From positions 1-5,598 of the forward strand of contig CALCML010000184.1 in assembly GCA_937967765.1 (NCBI GenBank): a DNA stretch of 5,598 nt. The letters run 5' to 3'. Shown here piece by piece: positions 5,496 to 5,598 of this stretch (the stretch's first letter is position 1; each line of letters starts with the position of its first letter). This DNA comes from an uncultured Carnobacterium sp. (GTDB lineage: Bacteria > Bacillota > Bacilli > Lactobacillales > Aerococcaceae). The translations under genes and the position numbers were made by a program. The notes under the pieces are model-generated. The model was not told where the DNA came from, ran no database searches, and saw only the letters and a program-made list of their open reading frames with translations.

Positions 5496-5598
5496 GGGGT
5501 CGTTACGGATTCGACAGGTATAGGTTGAGCTTTCAATGCATTCCGTAGGTTACGGCTACGTAAAAACGTTACAGTTAAATATAACTGACAAACAACAA
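5496..5598 (+). ncRNA. ssrA: tmRNA (ssrA), 5' part, cut by the window edge
   Basis: Transfer-messenger RNA rescues stalled ribosomes together with SmpB: it is charged with alanine, then supplies a short reading frame that adds a degradation tag. The 5' end GGGGTCGTTACGGATTCGACAGG matches the conserved tRNA-like start: the acceptor-arm half GGGGTCG, then the D-arm-like GGATTCGACAGG. A stem CGTAG (5544-5548)/CTACG (5556-5560) lies where the first pseudoknot begins. TTAAATATAACT (5575-5586) is the conserved lead-in to the resume codon in Firmicutes, so tag translation should begin at GAC (5587-5589) and continue AAA, CAA, CAA to the window edge. The rest of the tag, the later pseudoknots and the 3' tRNA-like half lie outside. 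The 5' boundary is set by the GGGG of the acceptor stem. Confidence 0.95.

Noticed and set aside
5496..5598. Genomic-island attachment site in ssrA
   Set aside because: Integration normally uses the 3' end of ssrA, which is outside the window; no integrase or repeat is visible here.
1..5598. A novel defence, toxin-antitoxin or mobile system
   Set aside because: All long frames belong to known housekeeping families, and no transposase, recombinase, nuclease, repeat array or paired small genes were found on either strand.

Overview
The window is low-GC DNA from a Gram-positive bacterium of the Firmicutes, most likely a member of the order Lactobacillales. This rests on AT-rich codon use, strong AAGGAGG-type ribosome binding sites before nearly every gene, sigma-A-like promoters, U-tailed terminators, and a tmRNA gene whose 5' end has the Firmicutes form (TTAAATATAACT just before the resume codon). 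The species cannot be named from the sequence.

Layout. The left end (about 13-50) holds a strong terminator that probably ends a rightward gene outside the window and may also serve the leftward unit. Positions 49-2107 form a leftward unit with an AI-2E family membrane protein (917-2107), a type IV prepilin peptidase of the ComC/PilD family (149-868), and a possible 25-residue small ORF (49-126) with its own ribosome binding site. A 122-bp divergent promoter region (2108-2229) separates this from rightward genes. Those are a 6-phosphogluconolactonase-family beta-propeller (2230-3255, own terminator), undecaprenyl-diphosphate phosphatase UppP/BacA (3368-4192, own terminator), a fluoride channel FluC/CrcB (4277-4639), a histidine-phosphatase (phosphoglycerate mutase-like) protein (4701-5423), and the first 103 bases of ssrA (tmRNA, from about 5496), which runs off the right edge.

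The genes are mostly separately transcribed housekeeping functions: envelope lipid-carrier recycling (UppP), fluoride export (FluC), sugar-acid metabolism (Pgl), ribosome rescue (tmRNA) and, on the other strand, processing of competence pseudopilins (ComC). No mobile element, CRISPR array, toxin-antitoxin pair or defence system was seen. The best leads are the tmRNA tag, which appears to begin Asp-Lys-Gln-Gln rather than the Ala-Lys-Asn usual in this order, a terminator-like hairpin overlapping the ssrA start site, and the unannotated 25-residue ORF behind comC. For three genes the longest reading frame overextends the N-terminus, and the starts were moved to the codon that follows a ribosome binding site.
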